From NCBI RefSeq assembly GCF_009380215.1, contig NZ_WHUG01000012.1:116824-180823 (forward strand): 64,000 nucleotides of DNA, given 5' to 3'. Of the stretch, positions 23,354 to 31,332 are shown piece by piece. This stretch comes from Rugamonas aquatica (GTDB taxonomy: Bacteria; Pseudomonadota; Gammaproteobacteria; Burkholderiales; Burkholderiaceae_D). Made by a program: the position numbers and the translations under genes. Numbering within the stretch: the first letter of the stretch is position 1; each line of letters starts with the position of its first letter. The notes under the pieces were generated by a model. It was not told the DNA's origin and did not search any database. It saw only the letters and a program-made list of their open reading frames with translations.

Positions 23354-25429
23354 TCAGAAGCTGATCCCATACTCGCGGAACTTGGCCGACATCGTGCGGC
23401 GTTCCTGCTCCTCGGCCTCGCGCTGCGCCGGATCTTTGCTGGTGATTTCGGCCGGCATGCGGCCGGCGGCGGTTTCGAACTGTCCGCGCGCCTCCTCGCG
23501 CCGGCCCAGCGCCTCGTAGGCCAGGCCGCGATGGAAGTAAGCCGGCGCGTAGCTCGGCTGCGACTGCAATCCCAGCGACAGCGCCTGCACTGCTTCGTCG
23601 TAGCGCTTCATGGCATGCAGCGTCAGGCCGAGATGGTATTGCATCATCATCGACGGTTTGTTGAACAGCACCCGGGTCAATTCCTCGGCCTTGCGCAGGA
23701 TGCGCAGGCTTTCGCCGTACTTGCCATCCTTGCGCGTCTGCGCGGCGTAGTTGATGTAGCGGTAGAACACGCGTGTCTGGCGCTTCTTGACCATCTCGCG
23801 CAGGTCGGAGAGGTAGCGGCTGGTGTCGTCGCCAGCGTGGGCGGCGCAATCGTCGTAGGCGCGCGCGCCGCGCTTGCCCCAGCTGGTGTAGACGCGGCGC
23901 TCACCGATGCGGTTCAGCAGGCCGGACATGGTCGCGTAGTCGCCGGCCTGGCAGGCGAAGTAGGCGTAGGCGTTCAGGTTCCACGGATCGGGATAGCGGT
24001 CCACCAGCGCATCGAAGCTGGTCTTCATCTCGCTCCAGTCGGCGAGGCTGTTTTCGAACAGCTTGTCGTCGTAGGCCATCTGGCTCATGTACCAGTAGAC
24101 GCGGGCGTACATCGCTTCCGAATCGCCGGTGCGTACGGACATCGCGCTGCGGGCGATATCGTCCACCGCATCGGGCGCGCTGGCCCACATCTCGGTGGAG
24201 AAGAAGGCGGCGCTGAAGTAGGTCTCGTGATAGTTCGGGAATTCCTTGCGGGCGTCGGCCACGGTGTTCATCACGCCGAGGAAACTGTAGTGGTCCGTGT
24301 ACGGCAGCACTTGCAGCAGCGCTTTGTAGAACTCCGGATCGCGTTCCTTCAGCATCGGCTTTTCAAGCGTGTTGATGATGCTCATCGCCTCGCGCGTGGC
24401 GACCAGCATGCGTTCGATGTCCGCCTTGGGTACGTCCTTGTAGTTGGCCGTGCCGCGGAAGGCTGTGCCGCGCGCGAGCAGCACGTAGGTGTGATAGATG
24501 CGCGCCGCGCTCGATTTGGGGAACTGCTTTTCCCAGGCCTTGGCTTCGTTCTCGATGCGGGTCCAGTAGGCCATGTCGCGCGTGGCCTGCGGACGCCAGC
24601 GCAGCTGGTTGTAGAAGATCGCCAGCTTCCACACGCCGCTGCCGGTGCGCTGCTGCGGATCCAGCAGACGCTTGCGCAGCGCCTCCAGGCTCTTGTAGTC
24701 GCCTTTGTCCAGATAGCCCTGCACTTCGGCGATCAATGCGTTGCGCGCTTTCAGCTCCTCGCTCTCCGGCGCCGATGGCGCGGCGGCAGGAACGGCGGCG
24801 GCAGGCGCCGCCTCCCTTGCACCCTCCATCGCTTTTGCCACTGCTACTTGCAAGCGCCCCGCTTCCGGTCCGGCAGGGCGCGACTTGTCGATCCGCTCGC
24901 CCCACTCATCGCCGCCGATGGCCCGCTGCGACGACACGCCATCCACATACACGCTGATGTAGCCGAAGTAGTTGAGCAGCAGCGGCTTGCCGGGGCCGAA
25001 GTAGTCCTTCTCGACCACCAGCCCGTCGCCGCTCGGCGGCCACGGATCGTTCATGTGCAGCACATCGCGGATCGCCGCTTCGACCCGCACGGGGTCGAGT
25101 TTTTTGCATTCATCGTTCAAACGCTTGGGATGGAAGCTGCACACCTGCGCGGTGTTGCGCGTCTTGATGAACCACTGGGCGATGGCGTCGCCGGCATGGC
25201 CGTCGGGCTGCTCGATCAGCATCGACGCCTCGATCGGCTCGCCCGCGTACTCCGCCAGCTTCTGATGGATGGGCCGCTGCGGATGCTGCTGCGGCCAGAT
25301 CCGCATGAATTCACGTTCGGCGATCGGATGGTCGCGCAGCGCGGATTGATAGCTCAAATCCCACGGCAGCTCGGCGCCATGCGCGGCGCAGCAGACCAGC
25401 AGGCCGGCCAGTAATTTGTACGACGGCAT
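23354..25429 (-). CDS. Large exported TPR-like hypothetical protein
   Basis: 691 residues. The N-terminus MPSYKLLAGLLVCCAAHGAE looks like a signal peptide; no lipobox of good form is seen. Residues about 235-520 contain a helical region resembling the DUF4034 type (RNALIAEVQGYLDKGDYKSLEALRKRL; KSSAARIYHTYVLLARG). The C-terminus (about 565-665) has TPR-like repeats, such as YHLGLTLHAMKRYDEAVQALSLGLQSQPSYAPAYFHRGLAYEALGRREEA. Probably a periplasmic scaffold; the function is unknown. The ATG follows directly on the T-run of the secF terminator, with no separate ribosome binding site. Confidence 0.75.
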   Translation of the reverse strand: MPSYKLLAGLLVCCAAHGAELPWDLSYQSALRDHPIAEREFMRIWPQQHPQRPIHQKLAEYAGEPIEASMLIEQPDGHAGDAIAQWFIKTRNTAQVCSFHPKRLNDECKKLDPVRVEAAIRDVLHMNDPWPPSGDGLVVEKDYFGPGKPLLLNYFGYISVYVDGVSSQRAIGGDEWGERIDKSRPAGPEAGRLQVAVAKAMEGAREAAPAAAVPAAAPSAPESEELKARNALIAEVQGYLDKGDYKSLEALRKRLLDPQQRTGSGVWKLAIFYNQLRWRPQATRDMAYWTRIENEAKAWEKQFPKSSAARIYHTYVLLARGTAFRGTANYKDVPKADIERMLVATREAMSIINTLEKPMLKERDPEFYKALLQVLPYTDHYSFLGVMNTVADARKEFPNYHETYFSAAFFSTEMWASAPDAVDDIARSAMSVRTGDSEAMYARVYWYMSQMAYDDKLFENSLADWSEMKTSFDALVDRYPDPWNLNAYAYFACQAGDYATMSGLLNRIGERRVYTSWGKRGARAYDDCAAHAGDDTSRYLSDLREMVKKRQTRVFYRYINYAAQTRKDGKYGESLRILRKAEELTRVLFNKPSMMMQYHLGLTLHAMKRYDEAVQALSLGLQSQPSYAPAYFHRGLAYEALGRREEARGQFETAAGRMPAEITSKDPAQREAEEQERRTMSAKFREYGISF

Positions 25430-25465
25430 AAAAAAAATCCCCCAAGGCGTAAGCGCTGGGGGATT
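25430..25465 (-). terminator. Rho-independent terminator after secF
   Basis: On the minus strand a stem of at least nine base pairs (AATCCCCCA / TGGGGGATT) with a GC-rich upper part, followed by eight T residues ending exactly at the ATG of the next gene (25429). It ends the queA-tgt-yajC-secD-secF cluster. Confidence 0.9.
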
Positions 25466-25490
25466 CTACTATCAAATCGATAACGTTGTT

Positions 25491-26513
25491 TTACACTACA
25501 GCGCCATCGGTTTCGTCTTTTTCCTTGATCGGCTTGATCAGGTCTTCACGCTTCACGCCCAGCCACATGGCCACTGCGGCAGCCACGAACACCGACGAGT
25601 AAATACCGAAGCAGATACCGATGGTCAGCGCGACGGCGAAGTAGTGCAGCGTAGGACCGCCCAGGAACAGCATCGACAGCACCATCATCTGCGTGCAGCC
25701 GTGGGTGATGATGGTACGCGAGATGGTCGAGGTGATCGCGTTGTCGATCACTTCATGCACCGACGCCTTGCGCTGCTTGCGGAAGTTTTCGCGGATACGG
25801 TCGAAGATAACCACCGACTCGTTGACCGAGTAACCCAGCACCGCCAGCACCGCCGCCAGCACCGTCAGCGAGAACTCCCAGTGGAAGAAGGCGAAGAAGC
25901 CGAGGATGATGACCACGTCGTGCAAGTTGGCGATGATCGCCGCCACCGCGAATTTCCATTCGAAGCGCACGGCCAGGTAGATCATCACGCCGATGATCAC
26001 CATCACCAGTGCGTTCAAGCCGTTCTGCGCCAGCTCGTCGCCGACCTGCGGGCCGACGAATTCGACTTTTTGCAGCGACACCGTTTCAACACCGGCAGCG
26101 TCCATGCAAGCGGATTTGACCACGTGCTCGCCCTTGACGCTCACGGCGTCGATCTGCTTGGTGGCACCCTGCTCGGCCGCGCACAGCGTGGTGAACACCA
26201 GTTGCGACGCATCCTTGGAGGTGACGTTCTTCACCACCGGCAGGCGCAGCATGACGTCATGCGCGGTGCCGAAGCTGGTCACTTCAGGTTGCTCGTAGCC
26301 GATCTTCTCCAGCGAGTGACGGATCTGCTCCAGCTTTGCAGGCTGCTGGTATTTCAGTTCCATCACCGTGCCGCCGGTGAACTCCACCGAGAAGTTCAGC
26401 GGACGGGTGATCAGGAAGAACACGGCCGCGACGAAGGTCAACGCGGAAATCACGTTGAACACCAGCGCGTGGCGCATGAACGGTATGTCTTTTTTGATGC
26501 GGAAAAATTCCAT
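25491..26513 (-). CDS. secF: Protein translocase subunit SecF
   Basis: 340 residues. Inner-membrane partner of SecD that uses the proton motive force to pull exported proteins through SecYEG. One N-terminal helix, a periplasmic domain, then five helices; motifs NFSVEFTGGTVMEL near residue 40, and GYSVNESVVIFDRIRENF with TISRTIITH in the RND-like membrane domain. AGGGG precedes the start. The periplasmic domain (about 95-165) is long and carries three cysteines. Last gene of the cluster. Confidence 0.97.
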   Translation of the reverse strand: MEFFRIKKDIPFMRHALVFNVISALTFVAAVFFLITRPLNFSVEFTGGTVMELKYQQPAKLEQIRHSLEKIGYEQPEVTSFGTAHDVMLRLPVVKNVTSKDASQLVFTTLCAAEQGATKQIDAVSVKGEHVVKSACMDAAGVETVSLQKVEFVGPQVGDELAQNGLNALVMVIIGVMIYLAVRFEWKFAVAAIIANLHDVVIILGFFAFFHWEFSLTVLAAVLAVLGYSVNESVVIFDRIRENFRKQRKASVHEVIDNAITSTISRTIITHGCTQMMVLSMLFLGGPTLHYFAVALTIGICFGIYSSVFVAAAVAMWLGVKREDLIKPIKEKDETDGAVV

Positions 26514-26526
26514 GTGAACCCCTGAG

Positions 26527-28389
26527 TTATTTCAGACCCGGTACCCAAACGGTACCGATGGCGATCGATTGCAGCTTCTTCTTGCGGCCGTACCAGAGGT
26601 TGACCACACCGCGCGAAATGAATACGGCGGAGAACATCGAGGTCAGAATGCCCAGGCAGTGCACCACGGCGAAGCCGCGGATAGGACCGGAACCGAACAC
26701 CCACAGGGCGATACCGACGATCAGCGTGGTCACGTTGGAGTCGATGATGGTGGCCCATGCGCGGTCGAAGCCGGCCGCGATGGCCGCCTGCGGCGTGGCG
26801 CCGGAGCGCAGCTCTTCGCGGATACGCTCGTTAATCAGCACGTTGGCGTCAATCGCCATACCCAGCGCCAGCGCGATAGCGGCGATACCAGGCAGGGTCA
26901 GGGTCGCCTGCATCAGCGACAGCAAGGCCAGCAGCAGCAACAGGTTGCAGGCCAGGGCCAGCACGCTGAAGAAACCGAACATCATGTAGTAGGCGACCAT
27001 GAAGATGGCGATGGCGGCAAAGCCGTACATCGTCGAATGCAGACCCTTGTTGATGTTCTCGGCACCCAGTTGCGGGCCGATGGTGCGTTCTTCGATCACG
27101 TCCATTGGCGCGGACAGCGCGCCGGAGCGCAGCAGCAGCGCCAGCTCAGCGGAGTTTTCCGCGTTGCCCATGCCGGTGATCTGGAAGCGGCTGCTCAGCT
27201 CTTGCTGAATGGTCGCCACGGACAGCACTTCAGGCTTGCCTTTTTCGAACAGCACGATGGACATCTTCTTGCCCACGCGGTCGCGGGTGGCATCACGGAT
27301 CTTGCGGCCGCCGTCGCCGTTCAGCTCGATGCTGACGGCAGGCTGCTGGTTCTGGTCGTAGGTGGCGGTGGCGCTGGAGATGTAGTCGCCGGTCAGCACC
27401 ACGTCCTTGGACAGCACGACCGGCACGGCCTTGCCGACGGTGAACAGCTCCGAGTTGAACGGAATCGCCGCCGACATTTCGGTGCCCGGCGTGACGCTCT
27501 CGTCGACCATGCGGATTTCCAGCGTCGCGGTGCGGCCGATCACGGCGCGCGCGCGCGCCACGTCCTGCACGCCCGGCAGCTGGACCACGATGCGGTCGGG
27601 GCCTTGCTGCTGGATGATAGGCTCGGCCACGCCCAGCTCATTGACGCGCTTGGACAGCGTGGAGATGTTCTGCTTGACGCCGTCGTCGACGGTTTGCTTG
27701 AGCGCGATCGGCTTCAGGCTGATGGTGGTTTTCAGCGCATCGCCTTCGCCGGCATCGACGAACATCAGGTCGGTCATCTGGCCTTGCAGTACGTCCTTGG
27801 CCTTCTGGCGGGTGGCGTCGTCGCGGAATTTGATTTCAATGGTGTCGCCCACGCGGTCGATGCCGGCGTGACGCACGTTCTTGTCGCGCAGCAGGCTGCG
27901 CGATGCGGCCTGGATGCCTTGCACACGCTTGGTCAGCACGGCCTTGGTATCGACCTGCATCAGGAAGTGCACACCGCCGCGCAAGTCGAGGCCGAGGTAC
28001 ATCGGCAACGCATGCAGGGCTTGCATCCATTTAGGCGTATCTTTTTGCAGGTTCAGCGCGACCAGATAGGTCGGATCGGCCGGATCGGCGTTCAAGCCTT
28101 TTTCCAGCACCGACTTGGCGCGGAACTGGGTGTCGGGATCGGCGAAGCGGGCGCGCACGGAAGCGTAGGTGCCGGTGCCGTCGAAGGCGATGCCGTTGTA
28201 GGCGATGTTGGCGCCCTTGAGCACCTCTTCCACCTTGGCGCGCATGTCGGACGACATCTTGACGGTCGATTTGCCGCTCGTGACTTGAACCGCAGGCGAT
28301 TCACCGTAGTAGTTGGGCGCGGTGTACAGCGCGCCCAGCAGGACGGCGACTACGATCAGTATGTATTTCCAGAGAGGATAGCGATTCAT
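26527..28389 (-). CDS. secD: Protein translocase subunit SecD
   Basis: 620 residues from the ATG at 28389 (MNRYPLWKYILI); a TTG three codons upstream is also in frame. Motifs: LGLDLRGGVHFLMQVD near residue 135, a periplasmic domain ending in the QQELSSRFQITGMG region, and the RND-type membrane domain with AIALALGMAIDANVLINERIREEL. It works with SecF and YajC in late steps of protein export. The stop is 13 bases before secF. Confidence 0.97.
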   Translation of the reverse strand: MNRYPLWKYILIVVAVLLGALYTAPNYYGESPAVQVTSGKSTVKMSSDMRAKVEEVLKGANIAYNGIAFDGTGTYASVRARFADPDTQFRAKSVLEKGLNADPADPTYLVALNLQKDTPKWMQALHALPMYLGLDLRGGVHFLMQVDTKAVLTKRVQGIQAASRSLLRDKNVRHAGIDRVGDTIEIKFRDDATRQKAKDVLQGQMTDLMFVDAGEGDALKTTISLKPIALKQTVDDGVKQNISTLSKRVNELGVAEPIIQQQGPDRIVVQLPGVQDVARARAVIGRTATLEIRMVDESVTPGTEMSAAIPFNSELFTVGKAVPVVLSKDVVLTGDYISSATATYDQNQQPAVSIELNGDGGRKIRDATRDRVGKKMSIVLFEKGKPEVLSVATIQQELSSRFQITGMGNAENSAELALLLRSGALSAPMDVIEERTIGPQLGAENINKGLHSTMYGFAAIAIFMVAYYMMFGFFSVLALACNLLLLLALLSLMQATLTLPGIAAIALALGMAIDANVLINERIREELRSGATPQAAIAAGFDRAWATIIDSNVTTLIVGIALWVFGSGPIRGFAVVHCLGILTSMFSAVFISRGVVNLWYGRKKKLQSIAIGTVWVPGLK

Positions 28390-28455
28390 ATTGTTCAACG
28401 TTCAGTGTTAGGCGTCGGATGCAATACGGCCCGCGCAATGCGGGCCGGGACCAGA

Positions 28456-28791
28456 TTACAGCGCCTTCAGCGTGCCCTTAGGCAGCAGCATGGTGACGGA
28501 GTTCTTTTGCACCGTCAGTTCGGCGCCGCTGGAGATTTCCAGGGTCACATACAGGTCGGTCACTTTGGAGACCTTGCCCAGCACACCGCCGGCGGTGACG
28601 ACTTCGTCGCCCTTGGCCAGCGCTTCCATCATGGCCTTCTGCTCTTTCGCGCGCTTCTGCTGAGGACGGATCATCAGGAAGTACATCGCGACAAACATCA
28701 GGATCAGCGGCAGGAAGCTGCCGAGATTGCCGCCCAGGCCGAGTGCGTCGAGTGGGGATGCCGATTGGGCGTAAGCGTTGGAAATGAACAC
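28456..28791 (-). CDS. yajC: Preprotein translocase accessory subunit YajC
   Basis: 111 residues from a GTG start (28791) preceded by GGAG. One membrane helix (LGSFLPLILMFVAMYFLMIRPQQKR) followed by a cytoplasmic domain with GDEVVTAGGVLGKVSKV. It associates with SecDF. Typical position between tgt and secD. Confidence 0.97.
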   Translation of the reverse strand: MFISNAYAQSASPLDALGLGGNLGSFLPLILMFVAMYFLMIRPQQKRAKEQKAMMEALAKGDEVVTAGGVLGKVSKVTDLYVTLEISSGAELTVQKNSVTMLLPKGTLKAL

Positions 28792-28917
28792 AGGTGACTC
28801 CGATAATAGTTTGAAAAAATAGCGCTGTATTCTAGCACTGGCCGGAAGGCGCTAGGTCTTCCGGCTATGTGGGTGGCATAAATCTTTTTACAAGACTTAC
28901 AACACTTTTAGTTATTC

Positions 28918-30057
28918 TTAGACGCCGCGCGCCCGGTCGGCGTGGAATTGCAGGGTCCAGGCGTGGAAGCGGTCCTCATCCAGGGCCTCGCGCATCTGGC
29001 GCATGATGTCCAGGTAGTAGTGCAGGTTGTGGATGGTGTTCAGGCGCGCGCCGAGGATTTCCTGGGTGCGGTTCAGGTGATGCAGGTAGGCGCGCGAGAA
29101 GTTGCGGCAAGCATAGCAGGAGCAGGTGCTGTCCAGCGGTTCCTTGTCTTCCTTGTAACGGGCGTTCTTGATTTTCACGTCGCCGAAGCGGGTGAAGATC
29201 CAGCCGTTGCGGGCGTTACGGGTCGGCATCACGCAGTCGAACATGTCGACGCCGTTGGAAACGCCGTTGACCAGGTCTTCCGGCGTGCCCACGCCCATCA
29301 GGTAGTGCGGCTTGTTGGCCGGCATTTTCGGGCCGACGTGGGCCAGGATGCGCATCATGTCTTCCTTCGGCTCGCCAACCGACAGGCCGCCGATGGCCAG
29401 GCCCGGGAAGTCGATCTCTTCCAGCTTGGCCAGCGATTCGTCGCGCAGGTTCTCGAACATGCCGCCCTGGACGATGCCGAACAGCGCGTTCGGGTTCTCG
29501 CCACGGTGGAATTCATCCATCGATCGTTGCGCCCAGCGCAAGGACATGCGCATGGATTTAGCCGCCTCATCAAGAGTCGCCGGGCGGTTGTCGATTTCAT
29601 AAGGCGTGCATTCGTCGAACTGCATGACGATGTCGGAGTTCAGCACGCGCTGGATCTGCATCGACACTTCCGGCGACAGGAACAGCTTGTCGCCGTTGAT
29701 CGGCGAGTTGAAGTGCACGCCCTCTTCCGTGATCTTGCGCATCGCACCCAGTGAAAACACCTGGAAGCCGCCGGAGTCGGTCAGGATCGGTTTATCCCAT
29801 CCCATGAAATCGTGCAGGCCGCCGAACTTGGCCATCACGTCATTGCCCGGGCGCAGCCACAGGTGGAAGGTGTTGCCCAGGATGATCTGGGCGTCGATTT
29901 CCTTCAGCTCCAGCGGCGACATCGCCTTGACCGAGCCATAGGTGCCGACCGGCATGAAGATCGGAGTCTGGACCACGCCGTGGTTCAGTTTGACTTCGCC
30001 GCGGCGGGCCTTGGTCAGACCGCTGCTATCGGTCTTGTGCAGTTTAAATTCCAACAT
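28918..30057 (-). CDS. tgt: Queuine tRNA-ribosyltransferase
   Basis: 379 residues. Exchanges guanine-34 for the queuosine precursor preQ1 in GUN-anticodon tRNAs. Motifs: the catalytic-region aspartate in LTDSGGFQVFS (D94), GGLSVGEPKEDM, a second aspartate in GVDMFDCVMPTRNARNG, and the zinc site CSCYACRNFSRAYLHHL. AAGGAATGAATA precedes the ATG. It follows queA by 120 bp, a gap filled by repeat copy E. Confidence 0.98.
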   Translation of the reverse strand: MLEFKLHKTDSSGLTKARRGEVKLNHGVVQTPIFMPVGTYGSVKAMSPLELKEIDAQIILGNTFHLWLRPGNDVMAKFGGLHDFMGWDKPILTDSGGFQVFSLGAMRKITEEGVHFNSPINGDKLFLSPEVSMQIQRVLNSDIVMQFDECTPYEIDNRPATLDEAAKSMRMSLRWAQRSMDEFHRGENPNALFGIVQGGMFENLRDESLAKLEEIDFPGLAIGGLSVGEPKEDMMRILAHVGPKMPANKPHYLMGVGTPEDLVNGVSNGVDMFDCVMPTRNARNGWIFTRFGDVKIKNARYKEDKEPLDSTCSCYACRNFSRAYLHHLNRTQEILGARLNTIHNLHYYLDIMRQMREALDEDRFHAWTLQFHADRARGV

Positions 30058-30081
30058 TATTCATTCCTTATTGTTACCTCC

Positions 30082-30166
30082 CGTCATTCCCGCGAAAGCG
30101 GGAATCCGCACACTGCTTGGATTCCCTCCATAGTCAGCATGGGTTCCCGCTTTCGCGGGAACGACG
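30082..30166. repeat. Paired-hairpin repeat, copy E (queA-tgt gap)
   Basis: Hairpins ATTCCC-GCGAAAGC-GGGAAT (30086-30105) and GTTCCC-GCTTTCGC-GGGAAC (30143-30162). The two 8-base centres are exact reverse complements, so the entire element is also one long inverted repeat. Confidence 0.85.
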
Positions 30167-30177
30167 GGCGGCGGGTG

Positions 30178-31203
30178 TTAAGCGCGTTCCTGGGTCGTCA
30201 GCAGCATGGCGTCGCCATAGCTGAAGAAACGGTATTCGTTGGCGATCGCGTGGGCGTAAGCCTTGCGGATCTCTTCAAAACCGGCGAAGGCCGACACCAG
30301 CATCAGCAGGGTCGACTTCGGCAGGTGGAAATTGGTGATCAGACGGGTGACCGCCTTGAACTGGTAGCCGGGCGTGATGAACAGCGCGGTGTCGGCGCTG
30401 CCCGCTTCCAGCTGGCCGCTCTGCGACGCTGATTCCAGCGCGCGCAGGCTGGTGGTGCCGACCGCCACCACGTCGCGGCCGGCGGCGCGGGTGGCGCGCA
30501 CGGCATCGACGGTCTCCTGCGGCATGGTGTACCACTCGGTGTGCATCTTGTGCTCGGCCAGTACTTCGGCGCGCACCGGCTGGAAGGTGCCGGCGCCCAC
30601 GTGCAGCGTGACGTAGGCGAAGTTGACGCCCTTGGCCTTCAGCTCGGCCAGCAGCTTCTCGTCGAAGTGCAGACCGGCGGTCGGCGCGGCCACGGCGCCC
30701 GGCACCTTGTTGAACACCGTCTGGTAGCGGGTTTCGTCGAAGGTATCGGCATCGTGCTCGATGTACGGCGGCAGCGGCAGGCGGCCGTGCGCTTCGATCA
30801 GGTCAAACACGTCGGCGTCGAAATGCAGGGTGTAGAACTCGCCCGCGCGCTCGCCGACGGTGACGTCGAAGGCATCGGCCAGGCGGATCTTGACACCGGG
30901 GCCGGGCGACTTGGAGGCGCGCACCTGGGCCAGCACGGTGCGGTTGTCCAGCACGCGCTCGACCAGCGCCTCGATCTTGCCGCCGCTTTCCTTGACGCCG
31001 AAGAAGCGCGCCTTCAGCACGCGGGTATCGTTCATCACCAGCAGGTCGCCGGCCTGCAGCTGGCCGACGATATCGGCGAACTGGCGGTCGATGATCTGCG
31101 CGCCGTCCAGGTGCAGCAGGCGGGAAGCGCTGCGGTCTGGCAGCGGGAATTGCGCAATACGCTCTTGCGGCAAGTTAAAATCGAAATCGGAAAGCGAGTA
31201 CAT
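30178..31203 (-). CDS. queA: S-adenosylmethionine:tRNA ribosyltransferase-isomerase
   Basis: 341 residues. Transfers and isomerises the ribose of SAM onto preQ1-tRNA to give epoxyqueuosine, the step after Tgt. Motifs: the start DFDFNLPQERIAQFP, NDTRVLKARFFG, the GAVAAPTAGLHFDE segment, HVGAGTFQPV, and NFHLPKSTLLMLVSAFAG. First gene of the queA-tgt-yajC-secD-secF cluster and divergent from recG. Confidence 0.98.
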   Translation of the reverse strand: MYSLSDFDFNLPQERIAQFPLPDRSASRLLHLDGAQIIDRQFADIVGQLQAGDLLVMNDTRVLKARFFGVKESGGKIEALVERVLDNRTVLAQVRASKSPGPGVKIRLADAFDVTVGERAGEFYTLHFDADVFDLIEAHGRLPLPPYIEHDADTFDETRYQTVFNKVPGAVAAPTAGLHFDEKLLAELKAKGVNFAYVTLHVGAGTFQPVRAEVLAEHKMHTEWYTMPQETVDAVRATRAAGRDVVAVGTTSLRALESASQSGQLEAGSADTALFITPGYQFKAVTRLITNFHLPKSTLLMLVSAFAGFEEIRKAYAHAIANEYRFFSYGDAMLLTTQERA

Positions 31204-31332
31204 GGGCGGACTTCTGGAAACTGTTGAAGAAAATTCGGGTAGGCCCGATGGCGGTGCAAGTCGTACAATACCGGCGTTGCTTTGCTGCGGCCAACCCTCT
31301 ATTTTACGCTAGTGCCCGAAAAACGCTCCAAT

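Noticed and set aside
26569..28797. Long plus-strand frame opposite secD-yajC
   Set aside because: Shadow of SecD; no ribosome binding site and no recognisable domain.
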